Positions 17,101 through 24,397 of a stretch of 38,981 bases of DNA are shown here, piece by piece. Under the pieces are notes generated by a model that worked only from the letters and a program-made list of their open reading frames with translations, had not been told where the DNA came from and made no database searches. Source of the DNA: Oscillatoriales cyanobacterium M59_W2019_021 (GTDB taxonomy: Bacteria; Cyanobacteriota; Cyanobacteriia; Cyanobacteriales; Geitlerinemataceae); assembly GCA_015295945.1 (NCBI GenBank), contig DVED01000166.1:1-38981 (forward strand), written 5' to 3'. Position numbers and translations under genes: made by a program. Position 1 is the stretch's first letter. The number at the start of each line of letters is the position of its first letter.

Positions 17101-18711
17101 GGAGAAGTGGTCATTCGCGTTGCTCTTGCCGAAAGTCCGCCGAAATTCGCGGGTGGCAGTGGGAAAATGACGTTGCGGTTTGAGGTGCGCGATACCGGGA
17201 TCGGCATCGCCCCGGAAGACCAAAAGAAACTCTTTCAGTCTTTTTCTCAAGTGGATGCCTCGACGACGCGCAAGTACGGCGGAACGGGTTTGGGACTGGC
17301 AATCTGCAAGCAATTGGTGGCGTTGATGGATGGGGAAATCGGCGTCGAAAGCCATTCGGGTCGGGGTTCGACGTTTTGGTTCACCGCTCGGTTCGATCGC
17401 GCGCAATCGTCGGCGCATCCCCAGCGGAGCAAATTATCCAACCTCGCCGGGTTGAAATTGTTGGTGGTGGATGAAAATATTACCAGTTGTCGGGCGATTG
17501 CGGCTTATGCAGCAGCGTGGAATATGGAATGTCACGTCGTTCACAGCGCCCCAGCTGCCCTCACCAAGCTGCGCCGCGCTCTCGACAGCGGTCAACCCTA
17601 TCAGGTGGTGCTGATCGACCTGCAAAGTCCGGCGCTCAATGGGGAAATCTTGGGTCAATTGATTAGCTTCGATCCAGATTTATCCGGGACGAAATGGCTG
17701 GTGCAAGCATCGATCCACCAGCACGAGCAGGTGAAGCACCTATTGGAGAGGGGCGCGTCCGGTTACATCCTCAAACCGATGAAAGCCTCTCGATTGTTGG
17801 AAACGATTCACTACGCCAGTGGCATCGAGGAGTTCGAGGAGGACATCGATCTCGATCCCGATCTCCAAGTCGTCGAAAATGCCCAGTTATCGTCCCCGTC
17901 TACTCACTCTAAACTGGCTCATCTCAAGATTTTGGTGGTGGAAGATACCCCGATCAATCAGAAGGTGATCGTCAATCAACTCAAACGGCTGGGCATTCTT
18001 TCGATCTCTTGCGTGTCCAACGGTCGGGAAGCCCTCGAGGAACTCGATCGCCACTCTTACGATATCGTGTTCATGGATTGTTTGATGCCCGTTCTCGATG
18101 GCTACGAAACGACGAAAGCGTTACGAATGCGGGAAGACTCCACGAGACACATCACGGTGATCGCCATGACGGCAAACGCGCTGAAGGGCGATCGAGAAAA
18201 ATGCTTGGCGGCGGGAATGGACGACTATCTCAGCAAGCCCGTCGATCTCGACGATTTGGTGCGGGTGTTGACCCAGTGGACGGGAGGGGTTTCGGAAACG
18301 GTCGCGCCCCCGGAGGATATTCCCAGTCCGACCCCACCTCCAACTTTACCGCCAACGGAGACCGATGTGCCCCCAGTGGATCTCGATCGCCTTGCCGAAC
18401 TGACTCAAGGGGATTGGGAGTTTCAGATGGAGGTGTTGGCAACATTCTACGAGGACGCGATCGCCAAACTCCCCTCTCTGCGACAATCTGTGCGAGATCG
18501 ATCGTGGGAAAGCACCGCCCGATTGGCTCACCAACTCAAAGGTTCCAGCAGCACGGCGGCAGTGCTCCACATTCCCGAACTCGCCGAACGACTCGAGGAT
18601 CTCGCTCGCACCCACCACCTGGACTCGTCGCGGGAATTGGTCGATCTCATCGACGAGAATTTAGAACGAGTTCGCCAGTTTATTGATCGTCACGCAGTTA
18701 CCAGTCGTTAG
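11164..18711 (+). CDS. Giant multi-PAS/GAF hybrid histidine kinase with two receivers and HPt
   Basis: 2515 aa, no signal peptide or TM helix, hence cytosolic. Approximate order: divergent PAS-like 1-115; PAS 136-256; GAF 300-450; coiled coil; PAS 492-617; GAF 629-795; GAF 806-979; PAS 983-1108; GAF 1115-1283; PAS 1294-1419; PAS 1420-1538; GAF 1538-1713; PAS 1719-1836; HisKA with phospho-accepting His1855 ([10 protein letters not shown]); HATPase with [11 protein letters not shown] and [12 protein letters not shown]1 ~2092-2220 (Asp2152, LKPM Lys); REC2 ~2252-2373 (Asp2305 in FMDCLMP, LSKP Lys); HPt ~2385-2500 with His2456 (AHQLKGSS). All phosphorelay residues are present. GAFs 2-4 are internal duplicates sharing DVPIR, CHEHVG and [10 protein letters not shown]. 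It lies 118 bases after the GTPase gene, same strand. Signals sensed are unknown. Confidence 0.9.
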   Translation: MEIFKRFLSSIQLEYLIVDRHLTTIEMSPGVKKYADRPIHVCPGSDVRSAFPEIVGMEAQLLSVLDRQTDSWNLCGIDRSPSPDRPLYFDLYALGDEAGGDRLFLFFEDATERMVMKQQLVQELHETQLSLDRRVDARSYIAQAFAEIADVVLIVSPSGNIVAANPAARNVFGYTEAELHDRPLSDLVDRGDRVWQRFRQLLENDPDLVPGETYLELDCRTRAGKTRSLMFSCAPMADLCEKAPGLLCIGRDMTRYKDNERSIVRMKEVLTQKVIQKNTQLQQTIARLETELDRRQRTEAALHNIVEGTAAVTGEDFFPALVRHLAHALNVRYVLVSETIAESPDSLNLLAGWGSGQPIPPQILDARHKPCRSICDRQEPLCYSDNLQEHFPHPDIEAMGAVSYFGAPLLDSEGQSIGSLCVLDDKPLEDELRTRSIVSIFAARAAAELQRQRSEVALHRVNDELEARVRERTLELEAEIADRVEAEAALRESEERWQLALKGTGDGIWDWNPVTNKVFFSTRWKEMLGYTDEEIGNDLEEWSSRVHPEDLERVLAAVQAHLQGQTAFYTTEHRMRCKDGSYKWILDRGQAQWDAAGNPVRVVGSHTDISDRKHSEEALQANEIRLRKQQLAMVELAKKQASYAENLETALEEITQIAARTLTVERVSVWFYTDDRTRVRCAHLYELSTDRHSQGMELSVADYPAYFQALHTDPSIAANDARQDPRTCEFGADYLGSHGIDAMLDVPIRVGDRIVGIFCHEHVGEPRVWAIEEQNFANYLAHVISLAIEGRDRARVEASRQASEHRLRRQQSAMLELAAQSTSSTGDFASALREIVEIATRTLEVDRASAWFYNEDKSKIRCVQLYQLSTHTYSDGAELSESDYPGYFQALEREDAIAADDAHRDPRTCEFSAGYLTPLGITSMLDVPIRVGGHTIGVLCHEHVGKPRIWAIEEQNFANYLAHVIALAIETRDRTRAEAAHQASQERLDSILASLDDVVWSMSLTADKLLYLNPAARKIYGRPERELLDNPELWRDSIHPDDRSLWDNARRTVLQTGGGTFEYRIVNPFGKTYWLQDRVRLIRDETGTPIRLDGIARDITERKRSEELRRQSEVRLRRQQLAILELASQPALYVGDLEFALREITLIAARTLDVERVSVWFYNKERTILSCVQRYENSTGTYTQNDDEMSAADSQQYFQAIESDRVIAVDRAQNDPRTHEYSQRYLIPLGITSTIDVPIRANGQTVGVLCHEHVGLPRTWTVEEQNFANYLAYAIASVLSARDRAVAEAARAESQERLDSILASLDDVVWSQCYQSQEFLYISAAAEKIYGRGVSEFFANPDLRLAVVHPDDRPSVERTHHHISQTHHYTIEYRILQPSGAVRWIQDRARLIFDAAGVPLRLDGISRDITARKRSEERMRQQIAAIEAANEGIGIVNERGEYLYVNDAHLRLFGYTRPEDLLGKTWRELYESDEIARFESEIFPLVEERGKWQGEAIGKRADSSYFCQDISLTLIESVGLICVCRDISDRKKSEQALAKRERYLAALVDVQRRLLASADRLSSDASILEPLGRAAGAGRVYLFENHLDATGRLLASQRVEWCAPGIQPQMNDPEVQTFAYDDACPRWAKRLSRGEIVAGLTADFPEAERRHLEQQDILSILILPLIVNGEFFGFIGFDRCEDAKIWKPLEVDLLRAAATAISLCIERQLAEQALEQERQQLRQIITHVPVAMAMLDTEMRYLAYSNQWLVDYQLQGEPLIGRSHFEVIPDLKPEWHSLYQQALHGEVLAHPEDCWQRADGSKVYLRWALQPWYVSEGHIGGIVVVTQVINELVGARESALEASRMKSQFLANMSHEIRTPMNGVIGMTNLLLNTPLNAEQRDFVQTLRTSGQNLLVLLNDILDFSKLEAGEMRLESMDFDLNTCLEEVIDLLAAQAQAKELELFAMAESNVPLMLKGDASRLRQVLINLAGNAIKFTETGEVVIRVALAESPPKFAGGSGKMTLRFEVRDTGIGIAPEDQKKLFQSFSQVDASTTRKYGGTGLGLAICKQLVALMDGEIGVESHSGRGSTFWFTARFDRAQSSAHPQRSKLSNLAGLKLLVVDENITSCRAIAAYAAAWNMECHVVHSAPAALTKLRRALDSGQPYQVVLIDLQSPALNGEILGQLISFDPDLSGTKWLVQASIHQHEQVKHLLERGASGYILKPMKASRLLETIHYASGIEEFEEDIDLDPDLQVVENAQLSSPSTHSKLAHLKILVVEDTPINQKVIVNQLKRLGILSISCVSNGREALEELDRHSYDIVFMDCLMPVLDGYETTKALRMREDSTRHITVIAMTANALKGDREKCLAAGMDDYLSKPVDLDDLVRVLTQWTGGVSETVAPPEDIPSPTPPPTLPPTETDVPPVDLDRLAELTQGDWEFQMEVLATFYEDAIAKLPSLRQSVRDRSWESTARLAHQLKGSSSTAAVLHIPELAERLEDLARTHHLDSSRELVDLIDENLERVRQFIDRHAVTSR

Positions 18712-18734
18712 AAGGTAGAGGGAAAAGAGAGCCG

Positions 18735-18809
18735 GGGGAGAGAACAACTAACCATCATGGTGCGTTTCGTCCCTCAACACACCCTACCTACTCACAAACC
18801 CCAAACCCC
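18735..18809. repeat. 75-bp intergenic repeat, copy A
   Basis: This segment is identical, except for one base, to 27212-27286 in the same orientation. It ends in CCCCAAACCCC and contains GGTGCGTTTCGTCCCTCAAC. A shortened inverted version, lacking the middle, occurs at 22904-22932, and a diverged copy lies near 28250-28315. It lies in the spacer ahead of the lipoate-ligase-like gene. Confidence 0.8.
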
Positions 18810-18833
18810 GAACTCCCAACCCCAAATAATGCC

Positions 18834-19643
18834 ATGCAAAACCTCTGGCGTCTGATTCCTCCGTTATCCGCACCCGGTCCCGTGCAAATGGCGATCGATC
18901 GGTGGTTGTTGGCACAATATCGATCGGGCTGGCATCCGCCGACGCTGCGCTTTTATACCTGGTCTCCACCCGCAATTTCCCTGGGATACCACCAACAGCG
19001 TTGGCCGTCCCATTGGGAAAATCTGACGTGGTGGGGGCAACCCGTGGAGTTGGTGCGCCGTCCTACCGGGGGACGGGCGGTGTTGCATCAGGGGGATCTC
19101 ACTTATGCGGTGGTGACCTCGGGGGGGGGACGGCAGCGGATGCAGTCGTACCGGGCGATTTGCGAGTTTCTGATCGCGGGTTGGCGATCGCTCGGGGTCG
19201 AATTGCACTACGGCGGCGAAGGCGACTACACCCGCAGTCCCGACTGTTTTGCCACGGCAACGAGTGCCGATTTGGTCGATCCGATGGGAGCCAAGTTCGT
19301 CGGCAGCGCCCAACTGCGCCAGGGAACGGCGATTTTGCAGCACGGCTCGATGCGGTTGGCGCAGGATGCGGCGTTATTCGAGCGGGTGTTCGGTGGGGGT
19401 TGGACGCCTGTTACTCTTCCAGATGCGGTTCGGGGAGCAGGGGCGATCGAGGTCGTCGTCGAGGCGCTAACGGCGTCAGCTTGTCAGTGTTTCGGCGCGA
19501 GCTTCTCGGTGCAGCCCCTCTCCGAGGCGGAGTGGCAAGGGGTGTATCGTCACCTTCCATGCCCTCGAGAATCTCAATTAACTCCCGAGGTTCGTGCAGG
19601 AGAAAATCGGGCTGGCGATGGGCAAGGGTATCGGGAGCATTGA
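18834..19643 (+). CDS. Lipoate/biotin protein ligase family protein (LplA-like)
   Basis: This 269-aa protein has the cofactor-transferase fold motifs: ISLGYHQ at ~48-54, RRPTGGRAVLHQGDLTYAV at 75-93, and the catalytic-type lysine Lys154 in GAKFVGSAQLRQG, followed by ILQHGSM. This family attaches lipoate, octanoate or a similar acyl cofactor to E2 or GcvH lysines, or amidotransfers it between carriers; the exact substrate cannot be told from sequence. The true domain probably ends near VYRHL (residue ~243). The last ~26 residues are the antisense of the convergent HAD gene and look like read-through after loss of the native stop. It may still be functional, since the catalytic region is intact. 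Confidence 0.8.
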   Translation: MQNLWRLIPPLSAPGPVQMAIDRWLLAQYRSGWHPPTLRFYTWSPPAISLGYHQQRWPSHWENLTWWGQPVELVRRPTGGRAVLHQGDLTYAVVTSGGGRQRMQSYRAICEFLIAGWRSLGVELHYGGEGDYTRSPDCFATATSADLVDPMGAKFVGSAQLRQGTAILQHGSMRLAQDAALFERVFGGGWTPVTLPDAVRGAGAIEVVVEALTASACQCFGASFSVQPLSEAEWQGVYRHLPCPRESQLTPEVRAGENRAGDGQGYREH

Positions 19644-20232
19644 AACCCCACCCAACGGCGATCGCCCTCACGCCGCTTTTGCGGGCGGCATCGATGTCTC
19701 GAGTTTCGTCGCCGACGTACATGAATTCATCGGGCGCGAGGTTTTCTTGGCGGAGAATTTTGCGGAGAACTTTATCTTTGCCGAAGAGAGACGATCCGGC
19801 ATAAATGCGATCGAACAGGTCTTCCATGCCGTGTTCCCGTAAAAACTTGGACACGTTTTCCTGAGAGTTTGAGGTGAGAATTCCTAACTTCAATCCCCGA
19901 CTTTTGAGGTGTTGCAGCGTTGCTTTCATTCCCGGAATGGGAGTCACGCCCTCGATTTCTCGATTCAGTTCTTTTTTGAGACGCCGAATCAAAAAGGGAA
20001 TTTGCCAAATGGGAACGGCAGAAACTCGTAAGATTTCTTTGGAACTTAATTGTCTGAATTGTTGTACGTCTTCTGGGCTGGCAACTCGGTAGCCGAATTC
20101 GATCGCCAAGCGATTGACGATCTTGACGAATTCCGTGAGGGTATCGGCGATCGTTCCATCAAAATCAAAAAATATTGTTGTAACGCCAGACCGATCGACT
20201 GCAATGGGTTTTTCTGTGAGCTTAGCGAACAT
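19411..20232 (-). CDS. HAD-superfamily hydrolase, phosphoglycolate-phosphatase-like
   Basis: Motif I is FFDFDGTIAD with nucleophile Asp23 and acid/base Asp25. A helical cap follows (residues ~40-90), then motif II GILTSNSQ, a conserved Lys region (FGKDKVLRKIL), and motif III VGDETRDIDAARKSGVRAIAV. This is the typical layout of Gph/PGMB-like subfamily I HAD phosphatases. The family's natural C-terminus is near HEPRELIEILEG (residue ~226). The remaining ~45 Arg/Pro-rich residues are translated from the antisense of the lipoate-ligase gene, so the two convergent coding regions overlap by 233 bases. Substrate unknown; phosphoglycolate removal is one family role and would suit a photosynthetic cell, but this is inference. 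Confidence 0.85.
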   Translation of the reverse strand: MFAKLTEKPIAVDRSGVTTIFFDFDGTIADTLTEFVKIVNRLAIEFGYRVASPEDVQQFRQLSSKEILRVSAVPIWQIPFLIRRLKKELNREIEGVTPIPGMKATLQHLKSRGLKLGILTSNSQENVSKFLREHGMEDLFDRIYAGSSLFGKDKVLRKILRQENLAPDEFMYVGDETRDIDAARKSGVRAIAVGWGFNAPDTLAHRQPDFLLHEPRELIEILEGMEGDDTPLATPPRRGAAPRSSRRNTDKLTPLAPRRRPRSPLLPEPHLEE

Positions 20233-20357
20233 TGGATTTGGGAGAGAAGAGAACGGTTAAATCGATTATCGCAAACTATCCGCGAGGGATAATCAATGGG
20301 TCATCGACTCTAGTAAATGCACGGGAATGTCGCTGAGAGCGATCGACAGCCTTCTCA

Positions 20358-20394
20358 TTCGCGATCCCCGATCGCGAAGCGACTCCAAAGGAGT
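20358..20394. repeat. Two adjacent intergenic hairpins
   Basis: A perfect 9-bp stem (TTCGCGATC and GATCGCGAA) with a CCC loop at 20358-20378 is followed by ACTCC aaa GGAGT at 20382-20394. I recall this composite as a widely dispersed repeat in filamentous cyanobacteria, often at gene borders. Confidence 0.6.
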
Positions 20395-20426
20395 ATCGCC
20401 CCACCTCACCCCAAAAAGGTAATAAA

Positions 20427-20455
20427 AACCTCGGATCGCGGTAGATCCAGAGGTT
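20427..20455. repeat. Imperfect hairpin with 11-bp stem
   Basis: AACCTC plus GGATC pairs with GATCC, a bulged A, and GAGGTT, around a 6-base loop. It is located in the divergent HAD/VOC spacer. It could be a repeat or a regulatory structure; no U-run follows on either strand. Confidence 0.45.
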
Positions 20456-20599
20456 GACTCGATCGCTCTAAGACAACAGCAACGATCGCTCGATCGACTT
20501 TTGCTCGTCGTTGCGATCGGTATGGTAGATTTGACCTTGTAGTTGGAATTTTAGAGATAGACTTCTAGTTAGGTTCTTATTATACTATAGTTTCGGACG

Positions 20600-20992
20600 A
20601 TGCTATCTACTGAAATCCACCACGTGGCGATTATCTGCTCGGACTATCAAACTTCTAAGCAGTTTTACGTGGAAGTCCTAGGATTTGAGATTGTTCGAGA
20701 AACTTACCGAGCATCAAGAGACTCTTACAAACTCGATTTAAAAGTGGGATCGGGAACTCAAATCGAACTGTTTTCCTTCCCCAACCCTCCCCCACGGGTC
20801 GATCGTCCTGAAGCTTGCGGATTGCGACACTTAGCATTTGCCGTAGCGGATCTCGATAACTCGGTTGCAGAGTTACAAGCCAAAGGTGTGGATCTCGAAC
20901 CCGTTCGATTGGACGAACTGACGGGCAAGCGGTTTACATTTTTTCAAGATCCGGATGGCTTGCCGATCGAACTGTACGAACGGGAGGCTTAA
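20600..20992 (+). CDS. gloA2: VOC-superfamily metalloenzyme, YaeR/GloA2-like
   Basis: This 130-aa single-domain VOC (glyoxalase-fold) protein closely follows the YaeR pattern: HHVAIICSDY at the N-terminus, FYVEVLGFEIVRETYR, QIELFSFPNPPPR, PEACGLRHLAFAV, and KRFTFFQDPDGLPIELYE. The four metal-ligand positions are His8, Glu56, His77 and Glu124, all present. YaeR/GloA2 proteins are homologous to glyoxalase I, but their physiological substrate is not firmly established, so lactoylglutathione lyase activity should not be assumed. It is 130 aa, the normal length for the family. It is transcribed divergently from the HAD gene; the next gene follows 67 bases downstream, separated by TAATAAG-type repeats. 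Confidence 0.85.
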   Translation: MLSTEIHHVAIICSDYQTSKQFYVEVLGFEIVRETYRASRDSYKLDLKVGSGTQIELFSFPNPPPRVDRPEACGLRHLAFAVADLDNSVAELQAKGVDLEPVRLDELTGKRFTFFQDPDGLPIELYEREA

Positions 20993-21015
20993 GTAATAAG
21001 TAATAAGTGATAAGT
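20991..21015. repeat. Heptanucleotide tandem repeat (aagtaat)n
   Basis: About 3.5 copies of the 7-base unit aagtaat start at the VOC gene's stop codon. Such short tandemly repeated heptamers (STRRs) are characteristic of filamentous cyanobacteria. A second array is at 27333-27357. Confidence 0.8.
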
Positions 21016-21059
21016 GTTTGCTTGCCGATTCGACTTTTACCCGATTCTGACGATCGTCC

Positions 21060-21533
21060 GTGTGTAATGCTGAAGAACGCGCTATAAAAAATCAACGATC
21101 GCTCGATCGACTTGCCAAAACGATCGTCCTTTCTCAAGGAAGATTTTCCCTGATTTTGGCGCGTGCCGATCGCCCCCAACTCCAGCGGGAAATGGTCGCG
21201 CGTTTGCGAGAAAAGGTCGATCTCGAAATCGACGAGATTCACTTATCTCCCAACAGTCAAACCCTTTACAGCACCATTCTGGCAAAATTAAACCAACGCG
21301 GCGACGCTCGAGTGCCGCAAGCGGTGGTGGTCTTCGGATTGGATGGGGTCATCGACCTCGAGCGAGTCTTGAAATCTGCCAATTTAGTGCGCAACGAATT
21401 TGTCCAACACTGTCCCTATCCCCTGTGTTTGTGGATGGCGGACGAAACCTTGCAAAAACTGCGACGATTTGCCCCGGATTTGCGCAATTGGGCAGCCAAT
21501 CCCCTGAAATTTTACGAAACCGACGAGACCTAA
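21060..21533 (+). CDS. Short protein equivalent to the N-terminal domain of large cyanobacterial TPR proteins
   Basis: Starts at GTG 21060, the first possible start after an in-frame TGA at 21048, and encodes 157 aa. The region TIVLSQGRFSLILARADRPQ, followed by LSPNSQTLYSTILAKL, PQAVVVFGLDGVIDLERVL, NLVRNEFVQHCPYPLCLWMA and LRRFAPDLRNWAANPL, resembles the N-terminal domain I recall from large cyanobacterial TPR or WD-repeat proteins, where it has an AAA-like alpha/beta look but no P-loop. Here the protein stops directly after this domain with no TPR region. It may be a natural single-domain homologue or the surviving 5' part of a truncated gene. Function unknown. Next comes the structured leader of the SLH gene. 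Confidence 0.6.
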   Translation: MCNAEERAIKNQRSLDRLAKTIVLSQGRFSLILARADRPQLQREMVARLREKVDLEIDEIHLSPNSQTLYSTILAKLNQRGDARVPQAVVVFGLDGVIDLERVLKSANLVRNEFVQHCPYPLCLWMADETLQKLRRFAPDLRNWAANPLKFYETDET

Positions 21534-21610
21534 TGCCTTATAATCAATCCATTGCGCTTCAATGCCTCATGCGAAAACCCAGCTAAAAGGTACAGGTGTA
21601 ATAAAAGATT

Positions 21611-21755
21611 GGGTCTGGGGAACCCGGACTCCTGCCATTGGAGGGAACGTTAGACCAAAAGAACTAAGGAGTTCTGGAGGCAGATCCTAATGAAGATGGA
21701 AGCTAGCGCTTCACCATAAGGTGAGCGTCTTGTAGTTCACTGTTCAGCATCTACC
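21611..21755 (+). ncRNA. Hairpin-rich leader or small RNA upstream of the SLH gene
   Basis: The spacer before the SLH gene packs several stems: 21611-21631 (GGGTCTGGG, GAA loop, CCCGGACTC; a 9-bp stem with two wobbles); an alternative CTCC/GGAG at 21629-21643; AGAACT aagg AGTTCT at 21660-21675 (perfect 6-bp); 21707-21727 (CGCT-t-CACC, ATAA loop, GGTGAGCG); and GTAG/CTAC at 21732-21754. GGTCT (21612) can also pair long-range with AGACC (21652). The first stem and the CTCC/GGAG stem exclude each other, as in a switch. It does not match a riboswitch class I know. It is either a 5' UTR regulatory element of the SLH gene or an independent RNA. Confidence 0.4.
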
Positions 21756-21767
21756 GTTCTGGACGTT

Positions 21768-22904
21768 ATGGAGGCGATCGCCATGACCAATTCCTCTCCA
21801 CAAGAACCCCAACCCCCCCGTAGTAGAGGGCTGCGGCGCGACGAACAAGTTGCGATCGTGGTTGCCTTTGCGGCGATCGGCGCGATTTTAGGGTGGGCGC
21901 TCAAACAATCACCGTCCTCCTTCAAGATGTTCGATCTCGACTCGTGGCTCAATCTCGGCAGTGCCAGCACCCCCGCCGAAAAACTGCCAACCGAGGGCGA
22001 ATCGTCCGCCACAGTACCCGGAATCCCCGGTGGAGATCGTGCGGAGATTGACTCCAACGGCGATCGCGCCGACCTCGATACCACGGGAACTCAGCCTGCC
22101 GATAGCAGTCGGGGGGGCATCGTCCCCATCCCCGTTCCCCTACCGGGTGGCGAACCCTCTACCCAGGTCGAGACGGATGCCGAAGCCACCCCAACCGAGG
22201 CAGGCGTGGCAGAAACTCCGGCTCCACTGCCGGAAATTCCCATCAACCCCAACTTGCCCGAACCGAGCCCCACTCAGCGCATTGCGTTCGCCGATATTCC
22301 CGCAGGCTATTGGGCATTACCATTTATCGACGGACTATCCGAACGCCAGGTGGTTGCCGGAGTGGAAACCACCGAAGCGAATGGCGATCCCATCGTCAAA
22401 TACGAACCGGAACGACCCGTCTCCCGCGCTGAATTCGCCGCTCAACTGCAAAAAGTCTTTGCCTTACCCGATCGCCAGGAACCCAAACAATTTACGGATA
22501 TTCCCAACGATTACTGGGCGGCTCCCGCCATTACCGACGCCAATGAAGGCGGGTACATGAACGGCTATCCCGAAGGCGATTTCCGTCCCGATCGGCAAAT
22601 CCCGCGTTTGGAGTTGCTGGTTGCCTTAGCGACGGGTCTGCAACTGCCGCTCCCGGAAAATCCCGATCCCATCCTCCAAGTGTACGAAGACGCGGCACAA
22701 ATCCCCAATTGGGCAAAACCCAAAATCGCTGCCGCCACTCAAGCGGGGTTGGTTGCCGGTCATCCCAACCCGAAACTGTTCAATCCCAGTCTCGCAGCTA
22801 CTCGTGCTGAAGTTGCCGCCACTTTATATCAAGCTTTGGTGGTGGGCAAAGAAGCCCAACCGATCGAATCGGAATACTTGGTGAAACCGAACGCGGGGAG
22901 ATAG
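21768..22904 (+). CDS. SLH-domain protein with N-terminal membrane helix
   Basis: This 378-aa protein starts at ATG 21768, with a possible alternative ATG at 21783 (MTNSSPQEP). A basic stretch (RSRGLRRDE) precedes a TM helix or uncleaved signal at ~28-44 (VAIVVAFAAIGAILGWAL). A Pro/Thr/Glu-rich linker runs to ~165. The C-terminal ~200 residues hold three SLH units: FADIPAGYWALPFIDGLSER, FTDIPNDYWAAPAITDANEG with GYPEGDFRPDRQIPRLE, and YEDAAQIPNWAKPKIAAATQ with ATRAEVAATLYQAL. SLH domains bind peptidoglycan-linked polymers; in cyanobacteria they anchor envelope proteins to the cell wall. It is probably inner-membrane anchored and wall-binding. An unusual structured leader precedes it. Confidence 0.85.
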   Translation: MEAIAMTNSSPQEPQPPRSRGLRRDEQVAIVVAFAAIGAILGWALKQSPSSFKMFDLDSWLNLGSASTPAEKLPTEGESSATVPGIPGGDRAEIDSNGDRADLDTTGTQPADSSRGGIVPIPVPLPGGEPSTQVETDAEATPTEAGVAETPAPLPEIPINPNLPEPSPTQRIAFADIPAGYWALPFIDGLSERQVVAGVETTEANGDPIVKYEPERPVSRAEFAAQLQKVFALPDRQEPKQFTDIPNDYWAAPAITDANEGGYMNGYPEGDFRPDRQIPRLELLVALATGLQLPLPENPDPILQVYEDAAQIPNWAKPKIAAATQAGLVAGHPNPKLFNPSLAATRAEVAATLYQALVVGKEAQPIESEYLVKPNAGR

Positions 22905-22932
22905 GGGTTTGGGGTTAGTTGTTCTCTCCCCC
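22904..22932. repeat. Short inverted version of the 75-bp repeat
   Basis: GGGGTTTGGGG followed by TTAGTTGTTCTCTCCCCC equals the two ends of the reverse complement of copy A (18735-18809), with the central ~50 bases missing. It starts at the SLH stop codon. Confidence 0.6.
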
Positions 22933-22937
22933 TGCCT

Positions 22938-24392
22938 TCACCTCTTCTCCCGGACTCCTTCAATTGGCAGTTCGATCGTCAATTCGGTTCCCATGCCCAA
23001 AACCGAATTACATTCGAGTTTTCCCTGGTGTTCTTCGACGACGATCGAGTAACTCACGGATAACCCCAACCCCGAACCGCTGCCGACGGGTTTCGTGGTG
23101 AAAAACGGATCGAAAATCTGCTGGCGAACTTCTTCGGAGATGCCGGAACCGTTGTCGGCAATTTTGATTTTGACGGTTTTGCGATCGCCCATTTGGGTGC
23201 GAATCCAAATGGTGGGAAACCGCTCGAGCTGATCGCTCGACTTTACCGATCGATAGTCAGCGAGAGCGTCGATGGCATTCCCGATAATATGCATAAACAC
23301 TTGATTGATTTGACTGGCGTTGCACGTCACCGCCGGAAGTTCCCCGTAGTCTTTGCAAATGGAAATTTCCGATCGATGTTTATCGGCTTTCAATTGATGC
23401 CCTAAAATCATCAAGGTGCTGTCGATGCCTTCGTGCAAATCCACCGCTTTTAGGGTAGATTCGTCCAGCCGAGAAAAATTTCTTAAGGATAAGATAATAG
23501 TCCGAATGCGATCGCTGCCCACTTGCATGGAATGATATAACTTAGGCAAATCGTCTTTGATAAACTCGAGATCGATTTCTTCCAAAACTTCCCGAATTTT
23601 GGGCGTTAGCTTGGGGTGTTCTTGTTGATAAGTTTGAACGATCTCGAGCAAATCTCGAAGGTAAGACGCAGCATGGCTGAGGTTGCCGTAGATAAAATTG
23701 GCGGGATTGTTGATTTCGTGCGCGATTCCGGCAACCATATGTCCCAAGCTCGACATTTTTTCAGCTTGAATGAGTTGTGCTTGAGTTTTTTTGATCGTTT
23801 TGATGGCTTTCTGGAGTTGCTGATTTCTCGTTCTCAGGGTAGACTCGGCTTGTTGGCGCTCGCGAACTTCCGCTTGCAGATCAACATTGCGATCGGTGAG
23901 TTCCTGATTTTTCTGTTGTAGTTGAGTTTGCAACCCTAAAATTGCAAACTGGTGCTTGACTCGAATCAAAACCTCTTGCGACTGAAAGGGTTTAGTGATG
24001 TAATCGACGCCACCCATCTCAAAGGCTTTAACTTTATTGGTCTCTTCCGTCAGCGCACTTAAAAAAATGACGGGAATGTGGCGCATTTTTTCGTCGGCTT
24101 TTAAAATTTTACACACCTCATATCCCGTGAGATCGGGCATGAGAACGTCCAGCAAAATGAGGTGAGGCGAGTGGGCGCGAATGGCATTTAAAGCTAACTG
24201 ACCCGAGATTGCTCTTTGGACGGAATAGCCGCATTCTGCGAGGATTTTAGAGAGCAATCGCAGGTTATCGGGATGGTCGTCAACAATGAGAATTTTCAGT
24301 CCGCGAGCATCTTTGGTTAGAATTCGATCGTTGGAATCCGACAAGCAAAACGGCGAGATCGTCGTAGGAGAAGACATAAGTGGAGAAGACAT
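22938..24392 (-). CDS. Response-regulator/histidine-kinase fusion (REC-HK)
   Basis: The 484-aa protein has an N-terminal receiver (residues ~32-148: LIVDDHPDN, phospho-acceptor Asp82 in [13 protein letters not shown], Lys in TKPF). A coiled coil follows (~150-215, [18 protein letters not shown]), then HisKA with His225 in [16 protein letters not shown], and a HATPase domain with [17 protein letters not shown] and [13 protein letters not shown]. The HEINNP type of H-box is common in cyanobacterial REC-HK proteins that take a phosphoryl group from another kinase or act in relays. Two candidate starts, ATG at 24392 and 24377, result from a perfect 15-bp tandem duplication. It follows the CHASE2 kinase by 5 bases, so the two are almost certainly co-transcribed. 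Confidence 0.9.
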   Translation of the reverse strand: MSSPLMSSPTTISPFCLSDSNDRILTKDARGLKILIVDDHPDNLRLLSKILAECGYSVQRAISGQLALNAIRAHSPHLILLDVLMPDLTGYEVCKILKADEKMRHIPVIFLSALTEETNKVKAFEMGGVDYITKPFQSQEVLIRVKHQFAILGLQTQLQQKNQELTDRNVDLQAEVRERQQAESTLRTRNQQLQKAIKTIKKTQAQLIQAEKMSSLGHMVAGIAHEINNPANFIYGNLSHAASYLRDLLEIVQTYQQEHPKLTPKIREVLEEIDLEFIKDDLPKLYHSMQVGSDRIRTIILSLRNFSRLDESTLKAVDLHEGIDSTLMILGHQLKADKHRSEISICKDYGELPAVTCNASQINQVFMHIIGNAIDALADYRSVKSSDQLERFPTIWIRTQMGDRKTVKIKIADNGSGISEEVRQQIFDPFFTTKPVGSGSGLGLSVSYSIVVEEHQGKLECNSVLGMGTELTIELPIEGVREKR

Positions 24393-24396
24393 AAGT
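24367..24396. repeat. Perfect 15-bp tandem duplication covering the start codon
   Basis: ggagaagacataagt occurs twice in a row. On the minus strand this duplicates the start codon and the first codons in frame (MSSPL then MSSPT) without shifting the frame. Confidence 0.85.
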
Positions 24397-24397
24397 T

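Larger units (their letters stand above)
20233..20599. promoter_or_regulatory. Divergent intergenic region with hairpins
   Basis: This 367-base spacer separates the minus-strand HAD gene from the plus-strand VOC gene and must hold both promoters. It contains TTCGCGATC/GATCGCGAA (20358-20378), ACTCC/GGAGT (20382-20394), and a longer imperfect hairpin at 20427-20455. A TTGACC at 20531-20536 could be a -35 element for the VOC gene, but no matching -10 element at good spacing is obvious. I see no coding potential or tRNA. Confidence 0.45.
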
